From NCBI GenBank assembly GCA_013911595.1, contig JACESY010000012.1, forward strand, positions 1 to 33,685: a DNA stretch of 33,685 bases. The letters run 5' to 3'. Under the pieces are notes generated by a model, which was not told where the DNA came from, did not search any database, and saw only the letters and a program-made list of their open reading frames with translations. Of this stretch, positions 1 through 8,860 are shown piece by piece. The position numbers and the translations under genes are program-made. Each line of letters starts with the position of its first letter. Positions within the stretch are counted from its first letter, which is position 1. This DNA comes from Azoarcus sp. GTDB taxonomy: Bacteria > Pseudomonadota > Gammaproteobacteria > Burkholderiales > Rhodocyclaceae.

Positions 1-600
1 GAGATACAGCGTGCCCATCTCGGCGTAGAAGCGCTCGCTCTCCTCGCTGGCCAACGCGAGCAGGCCGATCACCTGGCCGTCGGCGCGCAGCGGCACCAGG
101 GCGACCGAGCGGATATGCGCGGCCGCGTCGCCAAACCACGGCAGTGCCTCGAGGTTGGCCGGCGCACCGCATTGCGGATGACGCATCTCGGCAACCTGGA
201 AACGCAGTTCCTCGCTGACCGGTTCGAACGGCGTACCGTCGGGCACGACCACCGTGCTCCACACACGCAGCGCGACGTGAGGCACGGAAAAATCCTCGCG
301 CAGACTCTGCATCAGCGCATCGTCGAGCGTATCGAAGGTGTCGGCAGCGATCAGGCCGACCGTGAGCCGGTGCAGCTTGGCGCCGATCTCATCGTTCTCC
401 TCGCCGTAGCGGATCAGTTCGACGAGCTTGGCTTCGAGCTCGCGGATCTTGTCGCGCAAGGCGTGCAACTGGCGCTCGGCCAGCGTGATCGCCTGCCCGC
501 CCTGCGGATGCGGCACGGTGACCTCGACGAAGATGTCTCCGTGCTCGGTGAGGAAGTCGGGGTGTTCGCGCAGGTATTGCGCGACCTGATCTGGATTCAT
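1..600 (-). CDS. DUF484 family protein (3' end beyond window)
   Basis: This frame is open from an ATG at 598-600 to the left edge without a stop, so it is absent from the ORF track. The 200 visible residues begin MNPDQVAQYLREHPDFL, the typical opening of DUF484 proteins. A predicted helical or coiled-coil segment follows (ERQLHALRDKIRELEAKL), then a GAF-like region ending in SEESERFYAEMGTLYL. DUF484 proteins have no established biochemical function. They are commonly encoded between dapF and xerC, and dapF lies just upstream here (94 bp gap, same strand), so co-transcription is likely. XerC would be expected just outside the window. The family call is confident; the function is unknown. Confidence 0.88.
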   Translation of the reverse strand, partial: MNPDQVAQYLREHPDFLTEHGDIFVEVTVPHPQGGQAITLAERQLHALRDKIRELEAKLVELIRYGEENDEIGAKLHRLTVGLIAADTFDTLDDALMQSLREDFSVPHVALRVWSTVVVPDGTPFEPVSEELRFQVAEMRHPQCGAPANLEALPWFGDAAAHIRSVALVPLRADGQVIGLLALASEESERFYAEMGTLYL

Positions 601-694
601 CGGCCAGGCTCCGGGAAAAGGTGGACGGTTCGCCGTGTCACGGGCACCGCGCAACGCGGCAATCCGGCCGAGCAGTAGAATTTTCGAGATGTCC

Positions 695-1531
695 TCATGG
701 CGTTTCGATTTCGCCTTCGAACACCGTCACGGCCGGTCCGGTCATGCGCACCGGCGTACCGGCGCCGTCCCAGGCGATCGTGAGTTCGCCACCGCGGGTG
801 GCAACCCGTACGGGCGAGGCGAGCAGGCCGCGCAGCATGCCGGCAACGACCGCCGCGCAGGCGCCGGTACCGCAGGCCAGCGTCTCGCCGGCGCCGCGCT
901 CGTACACGCGCAGACGAATCGCGTGCTCGTCGAGCACCTGCATGAAGCCGGCGTTGACGCGCGCCGGAAAGCGTTCGTGCGACTCGATCAGCGGCCCGAG
1001 GGTGGCAACAGGTGCGGAATCGACGTCGGCGACCACATGCACGGCGTGCGGATTGCCCATCGACACGGCGGTGATGGCGATGCGTGTGCCGTCGGCCAGA
1101 TCGAGTGCCTGCACCAACTCGCGCGAATCGGACCGGAACGGAATCTCGGCCGGATCGAGCACGGGCACGCCCATGTCCACGGTGACCAGGCCGTCGTCTT
1201 CGAGAAACGGCTCGATCACGCCCGAGCACGTCTCGACACGGATGCGCCGCTTGGTCGTCAGACCCTTGTCGTGCACGAAGCGCACGAAGCAGCGCGCACC
1301 GTTCCCGCACTGCTCGACCTCGCCGCCATCGCCATTGAAGATGCGGTAGCGGAAATCGACGTTCTCGCGCGTGGGCGGCTCAACCACCAGCAACTGGTCG
1401 CAGCCGACGCCGAAATGCCGGTCGGCAATCGCTCGCACACGCTCGGGTGTCAGATCGACGGGCGAACGCGTGGCGTCGACAACGACGAAGTCGTTGCCCA
1501 GTCCGTGCATCTTGGTAAAGCGCATACGCAT
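695..1531 (-). CDS. dapF: Diaminopimelate epimerase
   Basis: A 278-residue protein converting LL-diaminopimelate to the meso form, in the last steps of lysine and peptidoglycan precursor synthesis in the cytoplasm. The N-terminus carries the family motif [15 protein letters not shown]. The two catalytic cysteines lie in QCGNGARC (about residue 72) and ACGTGACA (about residue 220). Length matches the family (about 275). Two in-frame ATGs two codons apart (MRMRF) are both possible starts and neither has a strong Shine-Dalgarno sequence. The gene precedes the DUF484 gene on the same strand. No lptM-like lipoprotein gene is visible upstream, unlike in enterobacteria. Confidence 0.97.
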   Translation of the reverse strand: MRMRFTKMHGLGNDFVVVDATRSPVDLTPERVRAIADRHFGVGCDQLLVVEPPTRENVDFRYRIFNGDGGEVEQCGNGARCFVRFVHDKGLTTKRRIRVETCSGVIEPFLEDDGLVTVDMGVPVLDPAEIPFRSDSRELVQALDLADGTRIAITAVSMGNPHAVHVVADVDSAPVATLGPLIESHERFPARVNAGFMQVLDEHAIRLRVYERGAGETLACGTGACAAVVAGMLRGLLASPVRVATRGGELTIAWDGAGTPVRMTGPAVTVFEGEIETP

Positions 1532-1705
1532 GGCGATTGCCCGTTGCGGGCCGAGGCGGCTGAGGAATGCGACGATTCTCGCCTACCGGGCGACTGGCGT
1601 CCAGCGACGCGGGTCAAAACGATTGCCGGTAGTGCGGGTGCAACAGACCTTGGCGCAGGTCGCAACACGCCCGAGGCGCATCACGACCAGCGGATCACCC
1701 GAGAC

Positions 1706-2563
1706 TCAGCCGTTGCCCGGGGCCAGCGCAGCCACCCGTTCGGTGTCGAGCGTCTCCAGCCAGGCCTTGACGCGTTTGGCGTCTGCCGTGCGCGTCCACG
1801 TGCCCTGAGAGTTGAGCAGCACCATGATCACCGGCTCGTCGCGCACCCAGGCCTGCATGACCAGACAGCGCCCGGCCTCGCGGATGAAGCCGGTCTTGGA
1901 CACGCCGACCTGCCAGGTCTCGTCGCGCACCAGTGGATTGGAATTGCCGAAACGCTCCATGCTGCCGCCGAGCTTGACGTAGCGCTCGTGGCGGGTCGAG
2001 AACTCGCGCACCAGCGGATAGGTGGCCGCGACGCCGACCAGGCGCACCAGGTCGCGCGGGCTGGAGACATTTCGCGGATCGAGCCCGCTGCTGTCGGCAA
2101 AGCGCGTGTCGGTCAGGCCGAGCATGCGGGCCTTGACGTTCATCGCATCGACGAAGGCGCGCGCGCCGCCCGGGTAGTGACGGGCCAGCGCGGAAGCGGC
2201 GCGGTTCTCGGAAGACATCAGCGCGAGGTTGAGCATCTCCTCGCGCGTCAGTCGGGTGCCCACGCGCAGGCGCGAGCCGGAATTCTTGAGCCGATCGATG
2301 TCGGCGGAAGTGACACGCAGGGTCTCGGACAGGCTTTGGCGCGCGTCGAGCACGACCATCGCCGTCATCAGCTTGGTAATCGACGCGATCGGCGCCGACT
2401 TGGCCGCGTTCTGCTCGGCCAGCACCTGCCCGGTGCGCTCGCTGACGATCACGAAGGAAGCCGATCGCAGTTGAGGATAGGTTTCTTCGGCCAGCACGGG
2501 CGCGGACGCCGCACCCAGCACGAGCGCGCACGCGACAACCATCGCTTTGATTCGAGCCTTCAT
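1706..2563 (-). CDS. pbpG: D-alanyl-D-alanine endopeptidase (PBP7-type)
   Basis: A 285-residue periplasmic serine peptidase of the S11 (PBP7/PBP5) family that cleaves D-Ala-mDAP cross-links in peptidoglycan. The ORF track extends upstream, but the start is placed at the ATG at 2561-2563 because it begins a clear signal peptide (MKARIKAMVVACALVLGAA, cleavage near APVLAEE) and has a GGGGA ribosome site. The three active-site motifs are present: SITK (SxxK), SSEN (SxN) and SKTGF (KTG). The protein ends soon after the catalytic domain and lacks the long C-terminal beta domain of PBP5-type carboxypeptidases, which favours PBP7. A promoter-like sequence lies about 60 nt upstream. Confidence 0.93.
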   Translation of the reverse strand: MKARIKAMVVACALVLGAASAPVLAEETYPQLRSASFVIVSERTGQVLAEQNAAKSAPIASITKLMTAMVVLDARQSLSETLRVTSADIDRLKNSGSRLRVGTRLTREEMLNLALMSSENRAASALARHYPGGARAFVDAMNVKARMLGLTDTRFADSSGLDPRNVSSPRDLVRLVGVAATYPLVREFSTRHERYVKLGGSMERFGNSNPLVRDETWQVGVSKTGFIREAGRCLVMQAWVRDEPVIMVLLNSQGTWTRTADAKRVKAWLETLDTERVAALAPGNG

Positions 2564-2628
2564 CTGATCTGGTCCCCCACACCACCTGCGACTGTTACGG
2601 TTTGTATTTTCAGAACAAAACCAGTCAG

Positions 2629-2658
2629 ATAGCAAGCTTCTTTTAAGCATGTTGCCAA
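2629..2658 (-). promoter_or_regulatory. Candidate sigma-70 promoter of pbpG
   Basis: Read on the minus strand, TTGGCA (2653-2658) and TGCTAT (2629-2634) are separated by 18 bp in a locally AT-rich stretch. Transcription would start about 60 nt before the pbpG ATG. The prediction is by pattern only. Confidence 0.4.
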
Positions 2659-2706
2659 AAACACACGCAAAGTCACGGTACAAATTCACGAAACCGGACA
2701 ACGCGA

Positions 2707-2737
2707 CGGCCCGGCGACCGTCACGGCCGCCGGGCCG
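2707..2737 (-). terminator. Candidate hairpin between maeB and pbpG
   Basis: A perfect 10-bp inverted repeat (CGGCCCGGCG / CGCCGGGCCG) with an 11-nt loop lies just downstream of the maeB stop and upstream of the pbpG promoter. There is no U-tract on either strand, so it is either a weak or Rho-assisted terminator or simply an RNA-stabilising hairpin. Confidence 0.4.
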
Positions 2738-2801
2738 ATTGCAGGCCAAAGGCTAAACGATCCGCGCAGCGGCGGGAAGACTTGTTACATGCCTGCGCGG
2801 C

Positions 2802-5078
2802 TCAGTCGCCGCTCTTGGCCGCCTCGACGGACGCCAGGGCGGTCATGTTGACGATGCGCCGCACGGTCGATTCCGGCGTCAGGATATGCACCGGCTTGGC
2901 CGTACCCAGCAGGATGGGGCCCACCGTCACGCCGTGGCCGGCGGCGTTCTTGAGCAGGCCGTAGGCGATGTTGGCCGCGTCGCGGCTGGGGAAGATCAGC
3001 AGGTTGGCTTCCTCTCGCATGCGTGCGTTGGGGAAGACGTCGAGCCGTGCATGCGCGTCAAGCGCGAGGTCGCCGCCCATCTCGCCCTCCACCTCGAGAT
3101 CAGGGTGGTCGCGGTGGAGGATGTCGAGCGCCGTGCGCATCTTCTTTGCGCTGTCCGACTCGACACTGCCGAAAGACGAATGCGACAGCAGCGCGATCTT
3201 GGGCTCGATACCGAAGCGGCGCACCTCGGTCGCGGCCAGCAAGGTCATCTCGACGACCTGCTCGGCGCTCGGATCCTGGTTGACGTAGGTGTCGGCGAGG
3301 AACAGCGTGCGCCCGGTGAGTGCCAGCACGTTGAGCGTATAGAAGTGCTCCACGCCCTCACGGCGGCCGAGTACCGTCTCGATGAAGTCCAGATGCACCG
3401 GGAACATGCCGTAGGTGCCGCAGATCAGGCCGTCACCGTAGCCGTGCTTGAGCATCAGCGAACCGATCAGTGTGGTACGGCGGCGCACCTCCTTCTTGGC
3501 GTACTCGACCGACACCCCGCGCCGCTCCATGAGCTTGTGGTAGTCCATCCACAGCTCCTTGAAGCGCGGGTCGGAATCCTGATTGACCAGTTCGAAGTCG
3601 GCGTCGGGACGCATGCGCAGGCCGTAGCGTTCGATGCGCTGCATCACCACCGCCGGGCGACCAATCAGGATGGGCCAGGCCAGACCTTCGTCGATGACGG
3701 TCTGCGCCGCGCGCAACACGCGCTCGGATTCGCCCTCGGAGAAAATGATGCGTTGCGGTGCGTTGCGCGCCTCGGCGAAGACCGGCTTCATCAGCAGGCC
3801 CGAATGCCACACGACGTTGTTGAGCTGGCCACGGTAGCCGTCCCAATCGGTGATCGGCCGCGTGGCCACGCCGGATTCCATCGCGGCCTTGGCCACGGCC
3901 GGCGCGATTTTCACCAGCAGGCGCGGGTCGAACGGCCTGGGAATGATGTACTCGGGCCCGAAACCGCCAGACTGCTCGGCATAGGCAGAGGCCACGATGT
4001 CGCTCTGCTCGGCGCGCGCGAGTTCGGCCAGCGCGTGCACCGCGGCAAGCTTCATCTCGTCGGTGATCGCCGTCGCACCCACATCCAGCGCCCCGCGAAA
4101 GATGAACGGGAAGCACAGCACGTTGTTGACCTGGTTCGGGAAGTCCGAACGGCCGGTAGCCATGATGGCGTCATCGCGCACCGCCTTGACCTCGGCCGGG
4201 GTGATCTCGGGCTCGGGGTTGGCCAGCGCCAGGATCAGCGGATGCGGCGCCATCTTCGCGACCATCTCGGGCTTGAGCACGCCGCCGGCAGACAGGCCCA
4301 TGAAGACGTCGCAACCTTCGATGACCTCGGCAAGGCGCCGCGCGTCGGTCTTCTTCGCGTAGCGCTGCTTCATCGGGTCCATCAGGACTTCACGCCCCTC
4401 GTAGACCACGCCTTCGATGTCGGTCACCCAGATGTTCTCGAGCGGCACGCCAAGCTTCTCGAGCAGCGAAAGGCACGCCAGCGCGGCTGCACCGGCGCCG
4501 GAGGTGACCACCTTCACATCCTTGAACTCCTTGCCGACCAGATGCAGGCCGTTGGTAATCGCCGCGGCCACGACGATGGCCGTGCCGTGCTGGTCGTCGT
4601 GGAACACCGGAATGTTCATGCGCTCGCGCAGCGCGCGCTCGATGTGGAAGCACTCGGGCGCCTTGATGTCCTCGAGATTGATTCCGCCGAAGGTCGGCTC
4701 CAGCGCGGCGACGACCTTGATGAAGAGCTCGGGGTCGGTCGCGTCGACCTCCAGATCGAACACGTCGATGCCGGCGAACTTCTTGAACAGCACGGCCTTG
4801 CCTTCCATCACCGGCTTGGACGCGAGCGGGCCGATGTTGCCCAGCCCCAGCACCGCGGTGCCGTTGGTGATCACGGCCAGCAGGTTGGCGCGCCCGGTGA
4901 GGTTGGCCGCCTCCTCCGGGTGTTCGGCAATCTCGGTGCAGGCGACCGCCACACCGGGCGAATAGGCCAGGGACAGATCGCGCTGATTCGACAACACCTT
5001 GGTGGGCGTGACCTCGATCTTGCCCGGACGCGGATGACGATGGTATTCGAGCGCGGCATCGCGCATGAGCTTGTCCAT
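2802..5078 (-). CDS. maeB: NADP-dependent malic enzyme with C-terminal phosphotransacetylase-like domain
   Basis: A 758-residue cytoplasmic enzyme that oxidatively decarboxylates malate to pyruvate and supplies NADPH. The length is essentially that of E. coli MaeB (759). The start is placed at the ATG at 5076-5078 ([13 protein letters not shown]), which has a strong GGAGG ribosome site, rather than the upstream ORF-track start. The N-terminal malic domain has [12 protein letters not shown] and [16 protein letters not shown], and the metal and active-site region has [15 protein letters not shown] and FHDDQHGTA. The NAD(P)-binding loop follows ([11 protein letters not shown]). From about residue 430 a phosphotransacetylase-like domain begins ([17 protein letters not shown]); in this family it is regulatory rather than catalytic. 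The gene is divergent from the aminotransferase. Confidence 0.96.
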   Translation of the reverse strand: MDKLMRDAALEYHRHPRPGKIEVTPTKVLSNQRDLSLAYSPGVAVACTEIAEHPEEAANLTGRANLLAVITNGTAVLGLGNIGPLASKPVMEGKAVLFKKFAGIDVFDLEVDATDPELFIKVVAALEPTFGGINLEDIKAPECFHIERALRERMNIPVFHDDQHGTAIVVAAAITNGLHLVGKEFKDVKVVTSGAGAAALACLSLLEKLGVPLENIWVTDIEGVVYEGREVLMDPMKQRYAKKTDARRLAEVIEGCDVFMGLSAGGVLKPEMVAKMAPHPLILALANPEPEITPAEVKAVRDDAIMATGRSDFPNQVNNVLCFPFIFRGALDVGATAITDEMKLAAVHALAELARAEQSDIVASAYAEQSGGFGPEYIIPRPFDPRLLVKIAPAVAKAAMESGVATRPITDWDGYRGQLNNVVWHSGLLMKPVFAEARNAPQRIIFSEGESERVLRAAQTVIDEGLAWPILIGRPAVVMQRIERYGLRMRPDADFELVNQDSDPRFKELWMDYHKLMERRGVSVEYAKKEVRRRTTLIGSLMLKHGYGDGLICGTYGMFPVHLDFIETVLGRREGVEHFYTLNVLALTGRTLFLADTYVNQDPSAEQVVEMTLLAATEVRRFGIEPKIALLSHSSFGSVESDSAKKMRTALDILHRDHPDLEVEGEMGGDLALDAHARLDVFPNARMREEANLLIFPSRDAANIAYGLLKNAAGHGVTVGPILLGTAKPVHILTPESTVRRIVNMTALASVEAAKSGD

Positions 5079-5261
5079 GGGACCTCCGGAGTGCGGCAGG
5101 CCGGCGCGCCAAGGCGCCGGTCTCGGGTGAGCGATGATGCCACAATGCCGCAGCCCCGCTACGGGCGCGCTCCGCAGGCGGCACGCCGGCATCGCGAACC
5201 ATGGCACAATCGTATTCCCGCCACGCAAGCATTTCAGCCGTATTTTCCACAGCCGATCGCC

Positions 5262-6440
5262 ATGCCCTCAGCCAACCGTCCTCGTCTGGCCCGCCGCATG
5301 GCCGACATCGCTCCGTTTCACGTCATGGAACTGCTGCGCCGCGCCCACGAACTGGAGGCGGCCGGCCACGACGTGATCCACATGGAGGTGGGCGAGCCGG
5401 ACTTCCCCACCCCGGCGCCGGTCATCGAGGCGGCCACTCGCCACATCGCCACCGGCGACGTGCACTACACGCCTGCGCTCGGCCTGCCGCGACTGCGCGA
5501 GGCGATCGCACGCCACTACCAGGACCGTTTCGGTATCGACGTCGCGCCCGAGCGCATCATCGTCACCCCCGGCGCCTCCGGCGCGTTGATGCTGGCACTG
5601 GCCGCCACCACCGACCCGGGCGATGCCTGGCTGCTGCCCGACCCCGGCTACCCGTGCAACCGCCATCTGGTGCGCAGCTTCGAGGGCGTGCCGCGCGCGC
5701 TGCCGGTGGATGCCGCAACGCGCTTCCAGCCCACTGCCGAACTGGTCGGGGCGGCCTGGGCCGACGACGTACTCGGGCTGATCGTGGCCACGCCATCCAA
5801 CCCCACCGGCACGCTGCTCGACGCGGTCGAACTCGACGCCCTGCGCGCGGCCGTGCGCCACCGCGGCGGGCTGATTGTCATCGACGAGATCTACCAGGGT
5901 CTGAGCTATGGAGTGAAGCCGCACACTGCGCTGGCCAGCTACCCGCAGGACGGCATGTTCGTGGTCAACAGCTTCTCGAAATACTTCGGCATGACCGGCT
6001 GGCGCCTGGGCTGGCTGGTGGCCCCGCCCGAGTATGTGCGGGAGATCGAGAAACTCGCCCAGCACTTCTTCATCTCGCCCTCGACGCCGGCCCAGCACGC
6101 TGCGCTGGCCGCTTTTGCGCCAGCCACGCGTGACATCCTGGAAGCCCGCCGCGAAGCCTTCGACGCGCGCCGCCACGCGCTGCTGCCCGCGCTGCGCGAC
6201 ATCGGATTCCGCATTAATGCCGAGCCGCAGGGCGCTTTCTACATCTACGCGGACGTCTCGGAGCTAACCGACGACAGCGAAGCCCTGGCCCGCCGCCTCA
6301 TCGAGGAAGCCTTCGTCGCCGCCACACCCGGCATCGACTTCGGCGACAACGCACCCCGCCGTCACCTGCGCTTTGCCTACACCACCGACACCCCGCGCCT
6401 CGTCGAAGCCGCCGAGCGCATCCGCCGCGTCGTCGGGTGA
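5262..6440 (+). CDS. Pyridoxal-phosphate-dependent aminotransferase (class I/II)
   Basis: A 392-residue fold-type I aminotransferase. The ORF track begins far upstream, antisense to maeB; the true coding part starts near MPSANRPRLARRMADIAPF (ATG 5262) or at the internal ATG at 5298. Family motifs are MEVGEPDFPTP near the N-terminus, TPSNPTG and DEIYQGLSY around the cofactor, and the lysine that binds PLP in NSFSKYFGMTGWRLGW. The pattern matches AspC/AlaA-like bacterial aminotransferases, but the amino-acid substrate cannot be read from sequence. The gene is monocistronic, divergent from maeB, and ends at a strong terminator. Confidence 0.93.
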   Translation: MPSANRPRLARRMADIAPFHVMELLRRAHELEAAGHDVIHMEVGEPDFPTPAPVIEAATRHIATGDVHYTPALGLPRLREAIARHYQDRFGIDVAPERIIVTPGASGALMLALAATTDPGDAWLLPDPGYPCNRHLVRSFEGVPRALPVDAATRFQPTAELVGAAWADDVLGLIVATPSNPTGTLLDAVELDALRAAVRHRGGLIVIDEIYQGLSYGVKPHTALASYPQDGMFVVNSFSKYFGMTGWRLGWLVAPPEYVREIEKLAQHFFISPSTPAQHAALAAFAPATRDILEARREAFDARRHALLPALRDIGFRINAEPQGAFYIYADVSELTDDSEALARRLIEEAFVAATPGIDFGDNAPRRHLRFAYTTDTPRLVEAAERIRRVVG

Positions 6441-6445
6441 GCAGT

Positions 6446-6481
6446 CAAGAAAAAACGGCCCGCGAACGGGCCGTTTTCTTG
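6446..6481. terminator. Bidirectional Rho-independent terminator
   Basis: AAAACGGCCCG-CGAA-CGGGCCGTTTT forms a perfect 11-bp stem with a 4-nt loop, flanked by an A-run on the left and TTTTCTT on the right. It therefore works in both directions, serving the aminotransferase (+) and the convergent lytic transglycosylase (-). Confidence 0.9.
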
Positions 6482-6497
6482 TGATGCGCTGTTTGGC

Positions 6498-7169
6498 TCA
6501 GGCGCCGCTGGAACTGGCCAGCACCTGCTGCAACTGGCGCTTCACCGACAGCACGCGCTTGGTGTAGCGCTTTTCCGGATCATGGCGCGCGCCGTTGTAG
6601 TACTGCAGCGCAGCCTCGAGCGAACCGTAACGCTGCAAACCCTCAAGCAGCACCAGCGTGCCGACCTGCACATTGAAGCGCGGATCAAACAGCACTGTAT
6701 GGTCGTTGTCGTGACCGATCTTGTCCATGTGCCAGCGCGGGATGACCTGCATCAGGCCCAGTGCGCCCGCATGGCTCTTCGCCTGCGCGTTGAAGCTTGA
6801 CTCGACCGCGATCATCGCAACGATCAGCAGCGGATCGAGTTCGGCCTGGCGTGCACTGTTTTCAACCTCGACGAAGGCCGGCTCCAGGGCGTCGGACGAC
6901 ACGCGATAACGCTTGGCCACCCAGTCGCGCACGCGCTCCATCTCGGACGACAGGCGCATCGCTTCCGCCTCACGCTCCGCGTCGGCAACAGCCAACGACA
7001 CCGCCTCGGCGCGCTCCGCACGCGCTTCCTGCGCCCCAGCCTGCATGTAGTATGCGGCGGCGAACAAGATCGCGAACAGCGACATCAACATCACGCTTCC
7101 GTGCGCGGTTCGCGCCAGAAGCCGGCCAGCGGAAGCCGCCAGCCCGGTAATACGAGTTGCGTGAGTCAT
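6498..7169 (-). CDS. Membrane-anchored lytic transglycosylase (SLT domain)
   Basis: A 223-residue protein expected to cleave the MurNAc-GlcNAc bond of peptidoglycan with formation of 1,6-anhydromuropeptides. The start is placed at the ATG at 7167-7169 because of an excellent GGAGG site, giving a single N-terminal membrane segment (VMLMSLFAILFAAAYYM, about residues 26-42). An acidic helical linker follows, then a SLT (goose-lysozyme-like) domain with the catalytic glutamate in AVESSFN, the SHAGALGLMQV motif and YYNGA. The anchor suggests the domain acts in the periplasm. AmpD, encoded next door on the same strand, processes the anhydro products this class releases, so the proximity is functionally sensible. 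Confidence 0.92.
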   Translation of the reverse strand: MTHATRITGLAASAGRLLARTAHGSVMLMSLFAILFAAAYYMQAGAQEARAERAEAVSLAVADAEREAEAMRLSSEMERVRDWVAKRYRVSSDALEPAFVEVENSARQAELDPLLIVAMIAVESSFNAQAKSHAGALGLMQVIPRWHMDKIGHDNDHTVLFDPRFNVQVGTLVLLEGLQRYGSLEAALQYYNGARHDPEKRYTKRVLSVKRQLQQVLASSSGA

Positions 7170-7404
7170 GGTCCCTCCTGCTGCAATCGTCGGTCGGGCA
7201 GCGCTCGCAACTTCCGCGAGGCCCCGCGCTCCGTTCCACCCCGGAACACGGACAGAAAGCCGATTACAGTGGTTGTACAACCCGCCGCCGCAACCAGACG
7301 ACGAGCCCCGCGGTGCGCGCGGCCATCCGACTGCGCCGCACATCCGTACGGCGCCGCACCTTCACAAATGCGCAGCATCGCTGCCACGCCCACAAAGCCT
7401 GACG

Positions 7405-7433
7405 ATTTTCCTGATTTAACAGGACCTTGTCAA
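7405..7433 (-). promoter_or_regulatory. Candidate sigma-70 promoter for the lytic transglycosylase
   Basis: On the minus strand a consensus TTGACA (7428-7433) is followed after 17 bp by GAAAAT (7405-7410). It lies between the ampD stop and the transglycosylase gene and would give a long leader of roughly 230 nt. The -35 is perfect and the -10 is weak. Confidence 0.4.
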
Positions 7434-7454
7434 TCTCAGACTACCCCAAAGGGC

Positions 7455-8018
7455 TTACACATCGTTGCGCAACTGCGTCCAGTCAAAACAAGGCCCGGGG
7501 TCCGTCTTGCGCCCCGGAGCGATGTCCGAATGCCCGACAATGTCACGCACCGCTGGGTATCTGGCACGGATCGCCGCAATAAGTTCGCGCAGACGTTCGT
7601 ACTGCGCCGACTCGAACCGCACCGTGTCACAACCCTCAAGTTCGATTCCGACAGAAAAATCGTTACAACGTTCCCGACCCTGCCAACACGACACCCCCGC
7701 GTGCCAGGCCCGATCCTCCGTCGACACGAACTGGATCACTTCCCCGTCACGCCGGATGAAGAAATGCGCCGAAACCTGCAAACCCGCGATCTCAGCGTAG
7801 TACGGATGTTCATCGGCATTCAACGAATTGGTGAACAAACACTCCACCCCCGACCCGCCGAACTCGTCCGGCGGCAGGCTGATCGCGTGGACGACGACAA
7901 GCTCCACCCCCACGCCGGACGGGCGGGCGTCGAAGTTGGGCGACGGCCGGCAAACGGCCGGAGAACCCAGCCAGCCTTGCGAATCGAGCCCGAGGGGGGC
8001 GGAATGATCAGCGCGCAT
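7455..8018 (-). CDS. ampD: 1,6-anhydro-N-acetylmuramyl-L-alanine amidase AmpD
   Basis: A 187-residue zinc amidase of the cytoplasm that removes the peptide from anhydromuropeptides during cell-wall recycling; in many species its loss derepresses AmpC beta-lactamase. Recognisable segments are VVHAISLPPDEFGG (first zinc histidine), VSAHFFIRRDGE, AWHAGVS, GRERCNDFSVGIELEG and the C-terminal GHSDIAPGRKTDPGP, which holds the last zinc histidine and the catalytic lysine and aspartate. The ORF track begins at a GTG at 8057. The ATG at 8016-8018 is preferred because it aligns better with known AmpD N-termini and a promoter overlaps the upstream extension. Confidence 0.95.
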   Translation of the reverse strand: MRADHSAPLGLDSQGWLGSPAVCRPSPNFDARPSGVGVELVVVHAISLPPDEFGGSGVECLFTNSLNADEHPYYAEIAGLQVSAHFFIRRDGEVIQFVSTEDRAWHAGVSCWQGRERCNDFSVGIELEGCDTVRFESAQYERLRELIAAIRARYPAVRDIVGHSDIAPGRKTDPGPCFDWTQLRNDV

Positions 8019-8024
8019 TACGCG

Positions 8025-8053
8025 ATTATGCGACCCCGCCAGACCCTCACCAA
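8025..8053 (-). promoter_or_regulatory. Candidate ampD promoter positioned for a leaderless transcript
   Basis: On the minus strand TTGGTG (8048-8053) and CATAAT (8025-8030) are separated by 17 bp. The predicted start of transcription falls at about 8017-8019, that is on or next to the A of the ampD ATG at 8018. Confidence 0.45.
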
Positions 8054-8123
8054 GCACATGCCCATGGCCTGTGTGCGCCGCTTTGGCTAGACTGGCTCAA
8101 ATACAACACTGCGTCCGCGCCCC

Positions 8124-8423
8124 ATGCGACTCACCGACAACGAATCCCGCATCATCCGCGACACCGTGCGCCGACGCTTCGGCAGTGATGCGCGCGTATG
8201 GCTGTTCGGCTCTCGCGCTGACGACGCCAAGCGCGGCGGCGACATCGACCTGCTTGTCGAAGCACCAGCCCCCCTGGAGAACGCCTTCCGCGAATCCATC
8301 GGGCTTGAAACGGACCTGCAAATCGCACTTGGCGACCAGAAGATCGACATCCTGCTCGCCCAGCCCAACGTGCCGCGCACTCCGATGCAGCGAATTGCGC
8401 GGGACACGGGGATTGAGCTATGA
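8124..8423 (+). CDS. MNT-type nucleotidyltransferase antitoxin (MntA-like)
   Basis: A 99-residue minimal nucleotidyltransferase. The motif FGSRADDAKRGGDIDLLVE (from about residue 28) gives the GSx9-10DxD signature that binds ATP and metal. Members of this family neutralise a partner HEPN RNase by AMPylating it. The stop codon overlaps the ATG of the next gene (ATGA at 8420-8423), the usual arrangement of MNT-HEPN pairs. No clear Shine-Dalgarno precedes the start. The gene is divergent from ampD with about 105 bp between them. The system type is confident; whether it is active cannot be seen. Confidence 0.87.
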   Translation: MRLTDNESRIIRDTVRRRFGSDARVWLFGSRADDAKRGGDIDLLVEAPAPLENAFRESIGLETDLQIALGDQKIDILLAQPNVPRTPMQRIARDTGIEL

Positions 8424-8860
8424 ACACCCGCGACATTGAGCAGGTTCGCGAGCTCAACCGGCAGAAAGCCCGCCGCGCGATCTCGCTTGTTCAGGCGTCA
8501 CTATCCGAATTCCGCCCCTTCGACCCGTCAGTCGAGTACTCACCGAAGGAACTCGAACCCTACGACGCGCTCGCGGACCGATTCGTGCGCGCAGTGGAAT
8601 GTGCGCTGCGCTATTTCCGCAGTCATGAACTCGCCGAGTTTGCCGAACAGTCCGACACCACGCGCAACCTGCTCAATCGCATGGAAAAGATCGGCCTGAT
8701 CTCCAATGCGACCCTTTGGCTGGAAATGCGCAACGTACGAAACCGGATCGTTCATGACTATTTGCCCGAGCAACAGGCTGCCATGTTCCACGAGATACAA
8801 CGCCGATTCGGCCCCGAACTGCTGCGACTGACACCCACGCTCACCTCCAGCCCGGACTGA
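8420..8860 (+). CDS. HEPN domain toxin (HepT-like RNase)
   Basis: A 146-residue helical protein with the HEPN active-site motif RNRIVHDY (R-x4-H-x-Y, about residues 107-114) preceded by LEMRNV, the signature of HepT-like RNases. It is translationally coupled to the MNT gene by a 4-bp overlap. Its TGA stop overlaps the start of the downstream ABC transporter (TGATG at 8858-8862), which is unusual because toxin-antitoxin pairs normally end their own transcript. Family knowledge says the toxin cleaves RNA and its catalytic tyrosine is AMPylated by the antitoxin. Confidence 0.85.
   Translation: MNTRDIEQVRELNRQKARRAISLVQASLSEFRPFDPSVEYSPKELEPYDALADRFVRAVECALRYFRSHELAEFAEQSDTTRNLLNRMEKIGLISNATLWLEMRNVRNRIVHDYLPEQQAAMFHEIQRRFGPELLRLTPTLTSSPD

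Noticed and set aside
1583-1681. 32-codon minus ORF with several cysteines between pbpG and dapF
   Set aside because: No Shine-Dalgarno sequence and no family resemblance; it is not the lptM lipoprotein sometimes found before dapF. Nothing else supports it.
635-2632. 665-aa plus-strand ORF
   Set aside because: It is antisense to dapF and pbpG and has a His/Arg/Ala-rich composition typical of shadow frames; no domain recognised.
5137-5211. Repeated TG-x-CACAAT sequences in the maeB/aminotransferase gap
   Set aside because: They resemble extended -10 boxes but have no matching -35 at proper spacing; too weak to list as promoters.
2886-5261. Upstream two thirds of the 1184-aa plus-strand ORF
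   Set aside because: It is antisense to maeB, which has full family motifs. Only the last 392 codons (from 5262) encode a recognisable aminotransferase; the rest is a GC-rich shadow frame.
7166-7393. 75-aa minus ORF just upstream of the lytic transglycosylase
   Set aside because: It has no recognised domain and its end overlaps the strong ribosome site of the real gene; it is more likely leader sequence.
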